A stretch of DNA of 10,766 nt, taken from assembly GCA_964497855.1 (NCBI GenBank), contig CAZCFM010000125.1, positions 1 through 10,766 of the forward strand, read 5' to 3'. The position numbers were made by a program, and so were the translations under genes. This document shows, in pieces, positions 1-6,302 of this stretch (positions are counted from its first letter, which is position 1; each line of letters opens with the position of its first letter). The DNA is from CAYLNG01 sp964497855 (lineage in GTDB: Bacteria; Verrucomicrobiota; Kiritimatiellia; SS1-B-03-39; UBA6053). Below the pieces are notes generated by a model that was given only the letters and a program-made list of their open reading frames with translations, ran no database searches and had not been told where the DNA came from.

Positions 1-38
1 AATATCGTTCCTGTTGCAATAACACGCAAAATCCAACG

Positions 39-66
39 TTGACAGTATAAATCATGGCGTTATGAT
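39..66 (+). promoter_or_regulatory. Sigma-70-type promoter of the two-gene operon
   Basis: The -35 box TTGACA (39-44) is a perfect consensus match. It is followed by a 16-bp spacer and the -10 box TATGAT (61-66), a 5/6 match. Transcription would be expected to start about 7 bases after the -10 box, around base 73, which is the first base of the ATG of the next gene. The mRNA may therefore be leaderless, or have a 9-base leader if the in-frame ATG at 82 is used. This assumes that the host's housekeeping sigma factor reads the standard consensus. Confidence 0.75.
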
Positions 67-70
67 TTAT
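47..70. promoter_or_regulatory. Perfect 9-bp inverted repeat over the -10 box, candidate operator
   Basis: ATAAATCAT (47-55) is the exact reverse complement of ATGATTTAT (62-70), with a 6-base spacer GGCGTT. The right arm covers most of the -10 box and both arms lie upstream of the predicted transcription start, so it would act as a DNA site rather than an RNA hairpin. A further copy of TTATGA (60-65) recurs 11 bp later at 71-76, over the start codon. The position fits a repressor site, and the AT-rich arms would suit the AT-hook-like tail of the downstream protein. Operator function and binding partner are inferred. Confidence 0.6.
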
Positions 71-72
71 TT

Positions 73-612
73 ATGAAATCCATGAACCGTAGCGTTGTAA
101 TGCACGCGTTGACGCAATTGGGCAAACGGGCTCAAGACGAGGGTCTGTTGCTGGAATGTTGCATCTATGGCGGGGCGTTGATGATGTTGGCGTACGACGC
201 CCGGACCAGCACAGAGGTTGTGGATGAGGTCGTGCGCCCTCGCGATCCGGCCCTGCGCCTTGCGAAAGTGGTCGGGGAGGAATTGGGTCTTCCCCACGAC
301 TGGCTGAACGATCATGTGCGCACCTTTCTGGCCCCCTCCGAACAGCTCAGGAAACTTCCCATCGACATTCCAGGGCTGCACGTGACGGCTCCGACCGCAG
401 GCTATCTGTTGGCCATGAAAGCCCTTGCCTGCCGCAGCATGCTGCCAGGATATTCCGGTGATCAGGAGGACCTCCATTTCCTCATTCGAAAAATGGACAT
501 CCATTCCGTGGAGGAAATCCAGAATCATATCGACGCCTACTATCCTGACGACGTAATCCCTGCGGCACACAAGGCCACCTTGCAGCTCTTGATCCAGGAG
601 GTCTGGTCGTGA
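73..612 (+). CDS. DUF6036-like nucleotidyltransferase-fold protein, candidate toxin
   Basis: This 179-residue protein resembles the small nucleotidyltransferase-fold proteins annotated as DUF6036 or AbiEii-like. The signature is GGALMMLAYDARTST (residues 33-47), followed by the place where the family has its metal-binding D-x-D. Here that stretch reads E48-V49-V50-D51, so the first Asp appears to be Val and only D51 remains. Later conserved-looking parts are APTAGYLLAMKALACR (about 111-126) and GDQEDLHFLI (about 134-143), which match the second half of this fold. No signal peptide or membrane segment is seen, so it should be cytoplasmic. The ATG at 73 has no Shine-Dalgarno sequence and sits at the predicted transcript start. 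An alternative ATG lies at 82. It overlaps the next gene by 4 bases, so the two are probably translated together. A nucleotide- or tRNA-modifying toxin role is inferred from the family, and the Asp change could mean altered or lost catalysis. Confidence 0.72.
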   Translation: MKSMNRSVVMHALTQLGKRAQDEGLLLECCIYGGALMMLAYDARTSTEVVDEVVRPRDPALRLAKVVGEELGLPHDWLNDHVRTFLAPSEQLRKLPIDIPGLHVTAPTAGYLLAMKALACRSMLPGYSGDQEDLHFLIRKMDIHSVEEIQNHIDAYYPDDVIPAAHKATLQLLIQEVWS

Positions 613-1133
613 ATGTTTCGGAAACCCTTCAACGCCCCCGCACCCTGCGGGATGTCGCGGATTCGTCTTTCTCCCTCGCCGATTTTGGCCGCAACCTCCG
701 GGACTGGCAACATGAAATCCAGCGGGGAGGGGTGAACAACCGACAGGAACTGGCCCAGCGTCTGGTAGAGGAGCCCACCCGGCTTGACGGTCGATTTCCC
801 CAGGGCGACCTGGCGGATGCCCACATGGCCGCTTACGCCGAATGGTTGGCGGACCAGGCTGGCATCCCGCGTCCACCGTGGTGTGCCGACCCGGAACGTG
901 TTGCCAAAACGCCCTGGTTTGGCTCCCCGCTTCGCGGCTGGTTGCTCGCACATACGCCAGCCAGTTTTCGGCAACGAAATCTTTTCACGCTGCCCGAGGC
1001 CTTGTTCACGCCCAAACCCGGACGTCCCCGAAAATCCCCGGAACACAAGGCCCACATGGCTGCGGAACGCCAGCGCGCCTATCGCCGCCGCATCCGCGTC
1101 CTCGTGCAGAAGGCCAGAGCCCTGAATTCGTAA
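609..1133 (+). CDS. Conserved partner of DUF6036-type protein with AT-hook-like basic tail
   Basis: This 174-residue protein has no assigned function. Its core looks like the protein commonly found beside DUF6036-type nucleotidyltransferases: FGRNLRDW (26-33), L-x-GRFP (59-64), ADAHMAAYAEWLADQAGIP (69-87), W91 with DPER (94-97), PWF (102-104), LRGWLLAHTPASFRQRNLF (108-126). After this core comes a strongly basic tail with GRPRK (138-142), an AT-hook-like core, and AERQRAYRRRIR (152-163), which looks like a DNA-contacting helix. The start is GTG at 609, overlapping the upstream TGA as GTGA. A perfect AGGAGG (596-601) lies 7 bases before it, which decides this start. Coupled translation and the DNA-binding tail suggest the antitoxin or autorepressor of a toxin-antitoxin pair. 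That role is inferred; a DNA-targeting effector partner is the main alternative. Confidence 0.7.
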   Translation: MNVSETLQRPRTLRDVADSSFSLADFGRNLRDWQHEIQRGGVNNRQELAQRLVEEPTRLDGRFPQGDLADAHMAAYAEWLADQAGIPRPPWCADPERVAKTPWFGSPLRGWLLAHTPASFRQRNLFTLPEALFTPKPGRPRKSPEHKAHMAAERQRAYRRRIRVLVQKARALNS

Positions 1134-1151
1134 AACAAGAACGCTCGAGGC

Positions 1152-1165
1152 AGGTTCCAGGTTCC
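1152..1165 (+). repeat. Two tandem AGGTTCC heptamers
   Basis: AGGTTCC occurs twice back to back in the 131-base gap between two convergent genes. It is close to the AGGTTTC heptamers found, in the other orientation, at 9021-9034. The rest of the gap (1134-1264) shows no terminator with a T-tract and no convincing small gene. Confidence 0.5.
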
Positions 1166-1228
1166 AATCCCTCCCCTATTCCTCTAACACCCAACCGATA
1201 CGGTAGACGGCTGTCTTTCCGACCTTAG

Positions 1229-1240
1229 GTGCAGCTGCAC
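1229..1240. other. 12-bp perfect palindrome GTGCAGCTGCAC
   Basis: A perfect 12-bp palindrome in the gap between the convergent operon end (1133) and the aldo/keto reductase stop (1265). It could be a protein binding site or a weak bidirectional termination hairpin. It has no loop to speak of and no adjacent T-run on either strand, so a terminator role is not well supported. Confidence 0.35.
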
Positions 1241-1264
1241 ATGACGTGTAGACCGCCTCTCAGA

Positions 1265-2251
1265 TTAATACGGCCCGCGGATGTGGGCGTTGACGTGCTG
1301 GGCATGGAAACGGGCGAGTTCCTCATGCAGGGAAAGTGAAAGCGGAGGCAGAGCGCAGGCGGCGGCATTGGAACGGGCCTGCGCGGGGGAACTGGCCCCG
1401 GGAATCACCACCGTGACCGCCGGATGATCCAGTATCCACCGCAGGCTCATCTGCGCGAGGGTCCATCCCGTCGGCAGCCGCGTGGCCAACTGCTCAGACA
1501 GCTCCACGCCTTTTTCGTAGGGCAGTCCGGCGAAGGTTTCGCCGACATTGAACGCGGCGCCATCCCGGTTGAAGCTGCGGTGGTCTCCGGGCAGAAAGGG
1601 TGTGTCCTTGCGCAGCTTCCCGGTCAGCAGTCCACTGGCAAAGGGAAGGCGTACAATGATCGCCACACCTTTTTCCAGGGCACGGGGGAGCAGGACCTCC
1701 GCCGGTTTCTGGCGGAACACATTGAAAATCACCTGCAGGGAAGAAAGCCCCTCCTGTTCCAGGCACAGCAGCCCCTCTTCGACACTCTCCACGCTGGCCC
1801 CAAAACGGCGGATCCGGCCCTCGGCCTGCTGCTCCCGCATCCAGTCAAACACAGCCCCCTCCCGCAGCACGGACGTGGGCACGCAGTGCAACTGGGTGAG
1901 GGGCAGTTGTTCCACTCCGAGACGTTTGCGGGACGCGTCGGTGGCCTTGCGGAGGCTGTCACGGGTGTAGTCGTTCGGGTACAGGCCGTCCCGTCCCAAT
2001 TTAGTCGCGAGCTGTACATCGTCGTGGCGGGCCAGAAATGGGGCAAGGGATTTTTCGCTGCGGCCGCCGCCATACACATCGGCGGTGTCGAAAAAACGGA
2101 CCCCGGAGGCATAGGCCGCCTCCAGAATGTCATCGGCCACCGCGTCAGACCACTCGGCCCCCCAGCCACCGCCCAGTTGCCAACAGCCCAGACCCATTTC
2201 GGTCCAGGGGATTCCAATGCGTGCGGCGCTGCGGGTGGGGAGAGTTGACAT
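1265..2251 (-). CDS. Aldo/keto reductase family oxidoreductase
   Basis: A 328-residue NAD(P)H-dependent reductase of the Tas/COG0667 type, expected to reduce carbonyls in a soluble (beta/alpha)8 barrel. The catalytic tetrad is visible: D55 and Y60 in FFDTADVYGGGRSE (53-66), K84 in LATKLGRDG (81-89) and H122 in LTQLHCVPT (118-126). The C-terminal cofactor region is seen in WILDHPAVTVVIPGASS (about 272-288) followed by QARSN. Length is usual for the family and no signal peptide is present. The ATG at 2251 was chosen because AAAGGG (2256-2261 on the other strand) lies just before it. Reading could extend in frame to ATG 2263 or a TTG at 2293, but the added residues do not look like family sequence. 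It lies after the GNAT gene on the same strand with a 197-base gap that contains its own promoter-like sequence, so it is probably a separate unit. The substrate cannot be told from the sequence. Confidence 0.92.
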   Translation of the reverse strand: MSTLPTRSAARIGIPWTEMGLGCWQLGGGWGAEWSDAVADDILEAAYASGVRFFDTADVYGGGRSEKSLAPFLARHDDVQLATKLGRDGLYPNDYTRDSLRKATDASRKRLGVEQLPLTQLHCVPTSVLREGAVFDWMREQQAEGRIRRFGASVESVEEGLLCLEQEGLSSLQVIFNVFRQKPAEVLLPRALEKGVAIIVRLPFASGLLTGKLRKDTPFLPGDHRSFNRDGAAFNVGETFAGLPYEKGVELSEQLATRLPTGWTLAQMSLRWILDHPAVTVVIPGASSPAQARSNAAACALPPLSLSLHEELARFHAQHVNAHIRGPY

Positions 2252-2258
2252 AAGCCCT

Positions 2259-2287
2259 TTCATGCTCTGTCCGCAGCGGACTGTCAA
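2259..2287 (-). promoter_or_regulatory. Promoter-like element with palindromic spacer before the aldo/keto reductase
   Basis: On the minus strand a perfect -35 box TTGACA (2282-2287) is followed at once by GTCCGC-T-GCGGAC (2269-2281), a perfect inverted repeat with 6-bp arms. The -10 position at a 17-bp spacing (2259-2264) reads CATGAA, only a 3/6 match. A promoter with a poor -10 box and a palindrome in its spacer would fit an activator- or repressor-controlled promoter. This is inference from position only. Confidence 0.4.
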
Positions 2288-2293
2288 GAGCAA

Positions 2294-2448
2294 CTCCCTT
2301 TCCGAAGACGCTGGGATCAGACTTCAGGTCTGGAGTGTCTCCTCCATCATTCGGCGATGGGAACGGCATGCCGGCACGGCGCGAAGCGGTGGGCAATCAG
2401 GCCGTGAAACGCCGTGTGCGCCGACGGCATCGCGGGTCATTTCTCCTT
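2294..2448. other. Intergenic stretch between acetyltransferase and aldo/keto reductase
   Basis: No gene is supported here. Two small symmetries are visible: CAGAC-TTCAG-GTCTG (2318-2332), a 5-bp stem with a 5-base loop, and the 10-bp palindrome CGGCATGCCG (2364-2373). Neither is followed by a T-tract on the minus strand, so no intrinsic terminator for the nqr-acetyltransferase unit can be called. Confidence 0.35.
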
Positions 2449-2979
2449 TCACCACAGGGCTGGATTCTGCAGAGAGGAAACGCAGGATATACGGATGGCA
2501 ACGGGAGGCGGTCTATTCTCCCGCAACGCCATCCCCTGCCAACCAAAGGGGTACTGAAGCGGATAGGGCGGTGTGTAGGGCTCTGCATATTCGACGGTGA
2601 ATCCAAATCTGCTGTAGAACCCGGGGTCGCCATAGACAAGGAGTACTCCCGGTCCCCATGCGGATACATGCCGTATTCCAGCTTCAATCAGCCGCGATGC
2701 AATCCCGCGCTTTTGATAGCCGGGACGCACGGCAAGCGGAGCCAGAATATAACCGACATGTTCCTTCATGTCGCAGGTCTTCACCGGACTGAAGGCCACG
2801 TGCCCAACGATCGCGTTGTCGATTTCGGCCACCAGCGCGAACACCGGAGGGACCGCCTCCTCGCAGAGCAGATCCACCGCCAGACGGGAAACGAGGTCGC
2901 GTTCGCCTTCAGAAAAAGCGCACAGATGCACACAACGCACAGAGTCCAAGTCATTGAGTGTGGCGGTTCGGATGTTCAT
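2449..2979 (-). CDS. GNAT family N-acetyltransferase (YhbS-like)
   Basis: A 176-residue cytosolic acetyltransferase that would move an acetyl group from acetyl-CoA to an amine or protein N-terminus. The N-terminal IRTATLNDLDSVRCV (3-17) is a typical GNAT opening. The acetyl-CoA pyrophosphate-binding loop is RPGYQKRGIASRLIEAG (85-101), preceded by the strand YILAPLAV (77-84). LLVYGDPGFYSRFGF (113-127) is the diagnostic C-terminal part of YhbS-like (COG3153) enzymes, and the chain ends in ISCVSSLQNPALW. The ATG at 2979 starts the GNAT fold cleanly. An in-frame TTG at 2991 would add four residues. No strong Shine-Dalgarno sequence is seen for either. The gene starts 48 bases after the nqrF stop, on the same strand and with no visible terminator between, so it may be transcribed with the nqr operon. 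A functional link to Na+-NQR is not established. Confidence 0.9.
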   Translation of the reverse strand: MNIRTATLNDLDSVRCVHLCAFSEGERDLVSRLAVDLLCEEAVPPVFALVAEIDNAIVGHVAFSPVKTCDMKEHVGYILAPLAVRPGYQKRGIASRLIEAGIRHVSAWGPGVLLVYGDPGFYSRFGFTVEYAEPYTPPYPLQYPFGWQGMALRENRPPPVAIRISCVSSLQNPALW

Positions 2980-3027
2980 ATCCGCGGTCAACGTTCTCGC
3001 CGACGTTCTTCGGGAAGGAGCTGAAAA

Positions 3028-4245
3028 TCAACTAAACTCGTCGTAGGAAATCATTTCCTTTTCCACGCCGATGTTGAAGAGCATGTTGTTGACGGCGGCG
3101 ATCATGGGGGGCGGGCCGCACATGTAGTATTCGATCTCGGTCGCGTCCTCGTGTTTGGAGAGGTATTCGTCGAGGCAGACTTTGTGAATGAAGCCAACAG
3201 AACCGGTCCAGTTGTCCTCGGGCAGGGGCTCGCTGAGGGCGATGGTGTAGTTAAAGTTGGGGAACTGTTTCTTGATGTTCTCGAAGTCTTCCAGATAGAA
3301 CAGTTCTTTCTTTGAGCGTCCGCCGTACCAGAAGGTGACCTTGCGGCCGGTCTTGAGGGTGTGGAAGAGATGGAAAATGTGGGAACGCAGGGGAGCCATG
3401 CCGGCGCCGCCGCCGATGTAGCACATCTCGCGCTCGGTCTCGCGGATGAAGAACTCGCCGTAGGGTCCGGACAGGGTGATCTTGTCGCCGGGCTTTAGAC
3501 TGAACACGTAGGTGGAGCAGACGCCGGGGGGAACGTCGAGGCCGCGCGGCGGGGTGGCAATGCGGATGTTGAGCATCACCATGTTGCCTTCGGCGGGGTG
3601 GTTGGCCATGGAATAGGCGCGGAAACACTCCTCTTCGTTCTTGTGACTGTAGTCCCAGAGTTTGAATTTATCCCAGTCGGAGCGGAAACGTTCTTCAATC
3701 TCGAAATTCTTGAACTGGATGTCGTATTTGGGCACGTCGATCTGAATATAACCGCCGGCCTTGAAGTTCAGGTCCACGCCGGGAGGAAGATCGACGACCA
3801 GTTCTTTGATAAACGTGGCGACGTTGTGGTTGGAGCGGACGGTGCCCTCGAACTTTTTGATCTCAAGCACTTCGTCGTGCACGTGGATCTTCATGTTGTT
3901 CTTGACCTTGAGCTGGCAGCTCAGGCGGGTGCCCAGTTTCTGGTCGGCCTTGTTGATCTGGCTCTTTTCGGTGGGGAGAATGTCGCCCCCGCCTTCTTTA
4001 ACCTGGCATTTGCACATGGCGCAGGTGCCGCCGCCGCCGCAGGCGGAAGGAAGAAAGATGCTGTTGGAGGCAAGCGTGCTCAGCAGACTGCTTCCCGGGG
4101 GAACGGTGAGGACTTTGGTTCCCTCGTTGATATCGATGGTCACGGTGCCACCGGGCGACAGGGACTTGGAGGCGGCCATGAGACCCCAGACGAGGAGGCA
4201 GATGACGCCGGTGAAAACAACGACACTCAGAATGAAGAAGGGCAT
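3028..4245 (-). CDS. nqrF: Na+-translocating NADH:quinone oxidoreductase subunit F
   Basis: This is the NADH-oxidising subunit, which takes hydride onto FAD and passes electrons to a [2Fe-2S] centre and then to the membrane subunits. The 405-residue length is normal for the family. In order: an N-terminal membrane anchor (about 3-24), a plant-type ferredoxin domain with ligands C69, C75, C78 and C110 (SACGGGGTCAMCKC at 67-80), an FAD domain with RAYSMANHP (209-217), and the NADH domain with GGGAGMAPLRS (278-288) and YYMCGPPPM (373-381, C376). The C-terminal YDEF is also typical. All cofactor ligands expected of NqrF are present. It is the last nqr gene, 23 bases after nqrE. A weak Shine-Dalgarno AGG lies about 9 bases before the ATG. 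NqrF is distinguished from related Fe-S flavoreductases by the anchor and by the operon context. Confidence 0.98.
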   Translation of the reverse strand: MPFFILSVVVFTGVICLLVWGLMAASKSLSPGGTVTIDINEGTKVLTVPPGSSLLSTLASNSIFLPSACGGGGTCAMCKCQVKEGGGDILPTEKSQINKADQKLGTRLSCQLKVKNNMKIHVHDEVLEIKKFEGTVRSNHNVATFIKELVVDLPPGVDLNFKAGGYIQIDVPKYDIQFKNFEIEERFRSDWDKFKLWDYSHKNEEECFRAYSMANHPAEGNMVMLNIRIATPPRGLDVPPGVCSTYVFSLKPGDKITLSGPYGEFFIRETEREMCYIGGGAGMAPLRSHIFHLFHTLKTGRKVTFWYGGRSKKELFYLEDFENIKKQFPNFNYTIALSEPLPEDNWTGSVGFIHKVCLDEYLSKHEDATEIEYYMCGPPPMIAAVNNMLFNIGVEKEMISYDEFS

Positions 4246-4268
4246 GGGACGTACCTACGAAGGGGAGA

Positions 4269-4874
4269 TCAGGGAAGCGAAAGCGACACGCTGGAGAAGC
4301 ACTGGAAACCCAGCGCCATCAGCCCGGTGAGGATGAAGGTGATGCCAAGGCCGCGCAGTCCGGGGGGAATGTTGGAATAGCGCAGTTTGTAGCGGATGCC
4401 GGCCATGGCCATGATGGCCAGGAACCAGCCGACTCCCGACCCGAAACCGTAGGCGGTGGATTCGGCGACGGTGTAATTCCGTTCGACCATGAAGAGGGAT
4501 CCGCCGAGAATGGCGCAGTTCACGGTGATCAGGGGAAGGAAGATGCCGAGGCTGGTGTAGAGCGGCGGAAAGAATCGGTCGAGGACCATTTCCAGCAACT
4601 GCACCGTCGCCGCAATCACGGCAATGAAACAGAGAAAAGTGAGGAAACTCAGGTCCACGCCTTTGTAGACCGCGCCGTCCTTGAGGAGCAGGTTGAGAAT
4701 GATGTTGTTGAGCGGGGTGGTGATGCCCAGCACGAATATAACGGCCAGTCCCAGTCCGAAGGCGGTGTCCACTTTCTTCGACAGGGCGAGAAAGGAACAC
4801 ATGCCCAGGAAGTAGGCAAGGACCATGTTGTTGACGAAAATGGCCCGGACAAAGATATCGATGAGGTTTAACAT
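4269..4874 (-). CDS. nqrE: Na+-translocating NADH:quinone oxidoreductase subunit E
   Basis: An integral membrane subunit of 201 residues with about six hydrophobic helices, homologous to NqrD and to RnfA. C26 in YFLGMCSFLA (21-30) and C120 in LPLITVNC (113-120) sit at the positions that, with two NqrD cysteines, hold the iron centre carrying electrons across the membrane from NqrF towards NqrC. Family sequence around NNMVLAYFLGMC (15-26) and ILGGSLFMVERNY (about 122-134) is intact. The gene lies 15 bases after nqrD and 23 before nqrF in one transcript. GGAG lies about 10 bases before the ATG. The electron-path role is taken from the characterised Vibrio complex. Confidence 0.98.
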   Translation of the reverse strand: MLNLIDIFVRAIFVNNMVLAYFLGMCSFLALSKKVDTAFGLGLAVIFVLGITTPLNNIILNLLLKDGAVYKGVDLSFLTFLCFIAVIAATVQLLEMVLDRFFPPLYTSLGIFLPLITVNCAILGGSLFMVERNYTVAESTAYGFGSGVGWFLAIMAMAGIRYKLRYSNIPPGLRGLGITFILTGLMALGFQCFSSVSLSLP

Positions 4875-4889
4875 GAGGAGGAACTCCGA

Positions 4890-5495
4890 TCAGGCGTCTT
4901 CAAATTTTTTGGAGTAGGTGCGCTGCAGCCAAATGAGCAGTCCGATGACCACGAAGGCCCCCGGCGCGATCACCATCAGTCCGTTGCCCGGGTAGGACTC
5001 GGGAAGGACGCGCAGTCCGCCCAGGGTACCGCCGCCCAGCACTTCGCGGATGACCGCGACAATGATCAGGATGGCACTGTAGCCAAGACCGTTTCCGATG
5101 CCGTCCAGGAAGGATTCCTTGGGCGGGTTCTGGATGGCGAAAGCTTCGGCGCGTCCCATGACGATGCAGTTGGTGATGATGAGACCCACAAACACGCTGA
5201 GCTGCTTGCTGATTTCGTAGGCGAAGGCCTTGAGGAACTGGTCGACGATGATGACGAGGGTCGAAATGACCACCATTTCCACAATCATGCGGATTTTCGG
5301 GGGGATGATGTTGCGCATCGCCGAAATGACCAGATTCGAGAAGGCGGTGACGACGGTCACGGCGATGGACATGGTGATCGCGGTTTTGAGCTGGGCCGTC
5401 ACGGCCAGCGCCGAGCAGATTCCGAGAATCTGCACGGTGATCGGATTGTTGTCCACCAGCGGATCGAAAACGATGTTTTTGAGGGTTTTGGCCAT
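4890..5495 (-). CDS. nqrD: Na+-translocating NADH:quinone oxidoreductase subunit D
   Basis: A 201-residue membrane subunit, the inverted-topology partner of NqrE and a relative of RnfE. C27 in QILGICSALAVTAQL (22-36) and C110 in GLIITNCIVMGRAEAF (104-119) match the iron-ligand cysteines of NqrD. The N-terminal DPLVDNNPITVQILGICSAL (11-30) is a clear family signature. The C-terminal half has IREVLGGGTLGG and a last hydrophobic helix (about 172-191), ending in a short charged tail. The gene begins 9 bases after the nqrC stop, with AAGGAA spanning the nqrC stop codon as ribosome binding site, which points to coupled translation. It has nothing unusual compared with known NqrD proteins. Confidence 0.98.
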   Translation of the reverse strand: MAKTLKNIVFDPLVDNNPITVQILGICSALAVTAQLKTAITMSIAVTVVTAFSNLVISAMRNIIPPKIRMIVEMVVISTLVIIVDQFLKAFAYEISKQLSVFVGLIITNCIVMGRAEAFAIQNPPKESFLDGIGNGLGYSAILIIVAVIREVLGGGTLGGLRVLPESYPGNGLMVIAPGAFVVIGLLIWLQRTYSKKFEDA

Positions 5496-5504
5496 GGGGG
5501 TTCC

Positions 5505-6302
5505 TTAGATGAAATTCAGGGGATCGCGGGGGGCGGGAGCGGGAGCCTCCGGTGCCGGCTCGGCGGCGGACGGCGCGGGGGCCGGGGCCTCGGGCGCGGC
5601 CTCCGTACCGCTGCGCTTGGCCGTGAACACGGTTTCGTTGTAGGCGCGGAAGGTTTGGTTGACGAATTTCTGAATGCCGTTGCCTGTGATCGTGGCACCA
5701 CTCATGCCATCGACGGCAGACGCGCTGCCAGGATCGGCTTTGCCTTTGGCCACAAGAAACGTGACAGGTTCGCCGTTTTCCCAGAGCAGCTTGCCCCGGA
5801 AATTTTTCTGGAACCAGGGCTTGGAACATTCGCCGCCGAGGCCGGGGGTTTCGCCGTGGTCGAAGAAGGTGACGCCGCGCAGCGTGGCCAGGTCGGGTTC
5901 GAGTCCGATATAGCTGTGAACCGTGGACCAGAGGCCTTTGCCTTCGGCGGGGAACGCGTAGGCCACCACCTGTTTGTCGCGGCGGAGGATGTAGAGGTCG
6001 CCTTTTACGCCTTCGGGAAGTTCAACTTCCTTCTTTTCAACAAAGTTATCGAAGTAACGCGAAATCCAGGCTTTCGGAACTTTTCCGTCGACAAAGTAGA
6101 GATCGCGGTCTTCGGCGCTCAGAGGTTTGCCATCGGGATCAAAGTCCGGGGACAGGGCTTTGAGCACGTTGATCTGCGCGTCGATGCGCTTGTTTTCTTT
6201 CTGCTTGCCGTCGAGGGTTCCCTGGACGCCGGCGAGAGCCATGCTGCAAATCAAGCAGACAATGGCCGCGAATTTGATGGTTTTTAAATCATCCTTTTGC
6301 AT
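5505..6302 (-). CDS. nqrC: Na+-translocating NADH:quinone oxidoreductase subunit C, with Ala/Pro-rich tail
   Basis: A 265-residue subunit anchored by one N-terminal helix (about 8-28), with a large domain on the outer face of the membrane carrying covalently bound FMN. The attachment site is VDGMSGATITGNG (197-209) with T204 as the expected phosphoester-linked residue. HGETPGLGGE (149-158) is the second family signature. The flavin would be attached by ApbE, whose gene is not in the window. The oddity is the C-terminus: after FTAKRSG the chain continues with an Ala/Pro/Glu-rich tail (about 234-259) containing PEAPAPAP twice, which characterised NqrC proteins lack as far as I know. The ATG at 6302 lies inside the end of nqrB (14-base overlap), with GGAAG about 8 bases before it. 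Confidence 0.97.
   Translation of the reverse strand: MQKDDLKTIKFAAIVCLICSMALAGVQGTLDGKQKENKRIDAQINVLKALSPDFDPDGKPLSAEDRDLYFVDGKVPKAWISRYFDNFVEKKEVELPEGVKGDLYILRRDKQVVAYAFPAEGKGLWSTVHSYIGLEPDLATLRGVTFFDHGETPGLGGECSKPWFQKNFRGKLLWENGEPVTFLVAKGKADPGSASAVDGMSGATITGNGIQKFVNQTFRAYNETVFTAKRSGTEAAPEAPAPAPSAAEPAPEAPAPAPRDPLNFI

Noticed and set aside
67..951. 294-codon open frame on the minus strand across the first two genes
   Set aside because: The + strand pair has a promoter, a perfect Shine-Dalgarno sequence and family motifs. The antisense frame is Gly/Arg/His-rich without motifs.
1134..1264. Bidirectional terminator between the two convergent genes
   Set aside because: The only strong symmetry is a loopless 12-bp palindrome with no T-run on either strand.
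2397..2535. Possible frameshift at the end of the acetyltransferase, because another frame reads VYPAF, as in some YhbS proteins
   Set aside because: The actual frame ends in ISCVSSLQNPALW, which fits the C-terminus of a known subgroup as I remember it, and the length of 176 residues is normal. An alignment with close homologues would settle it.
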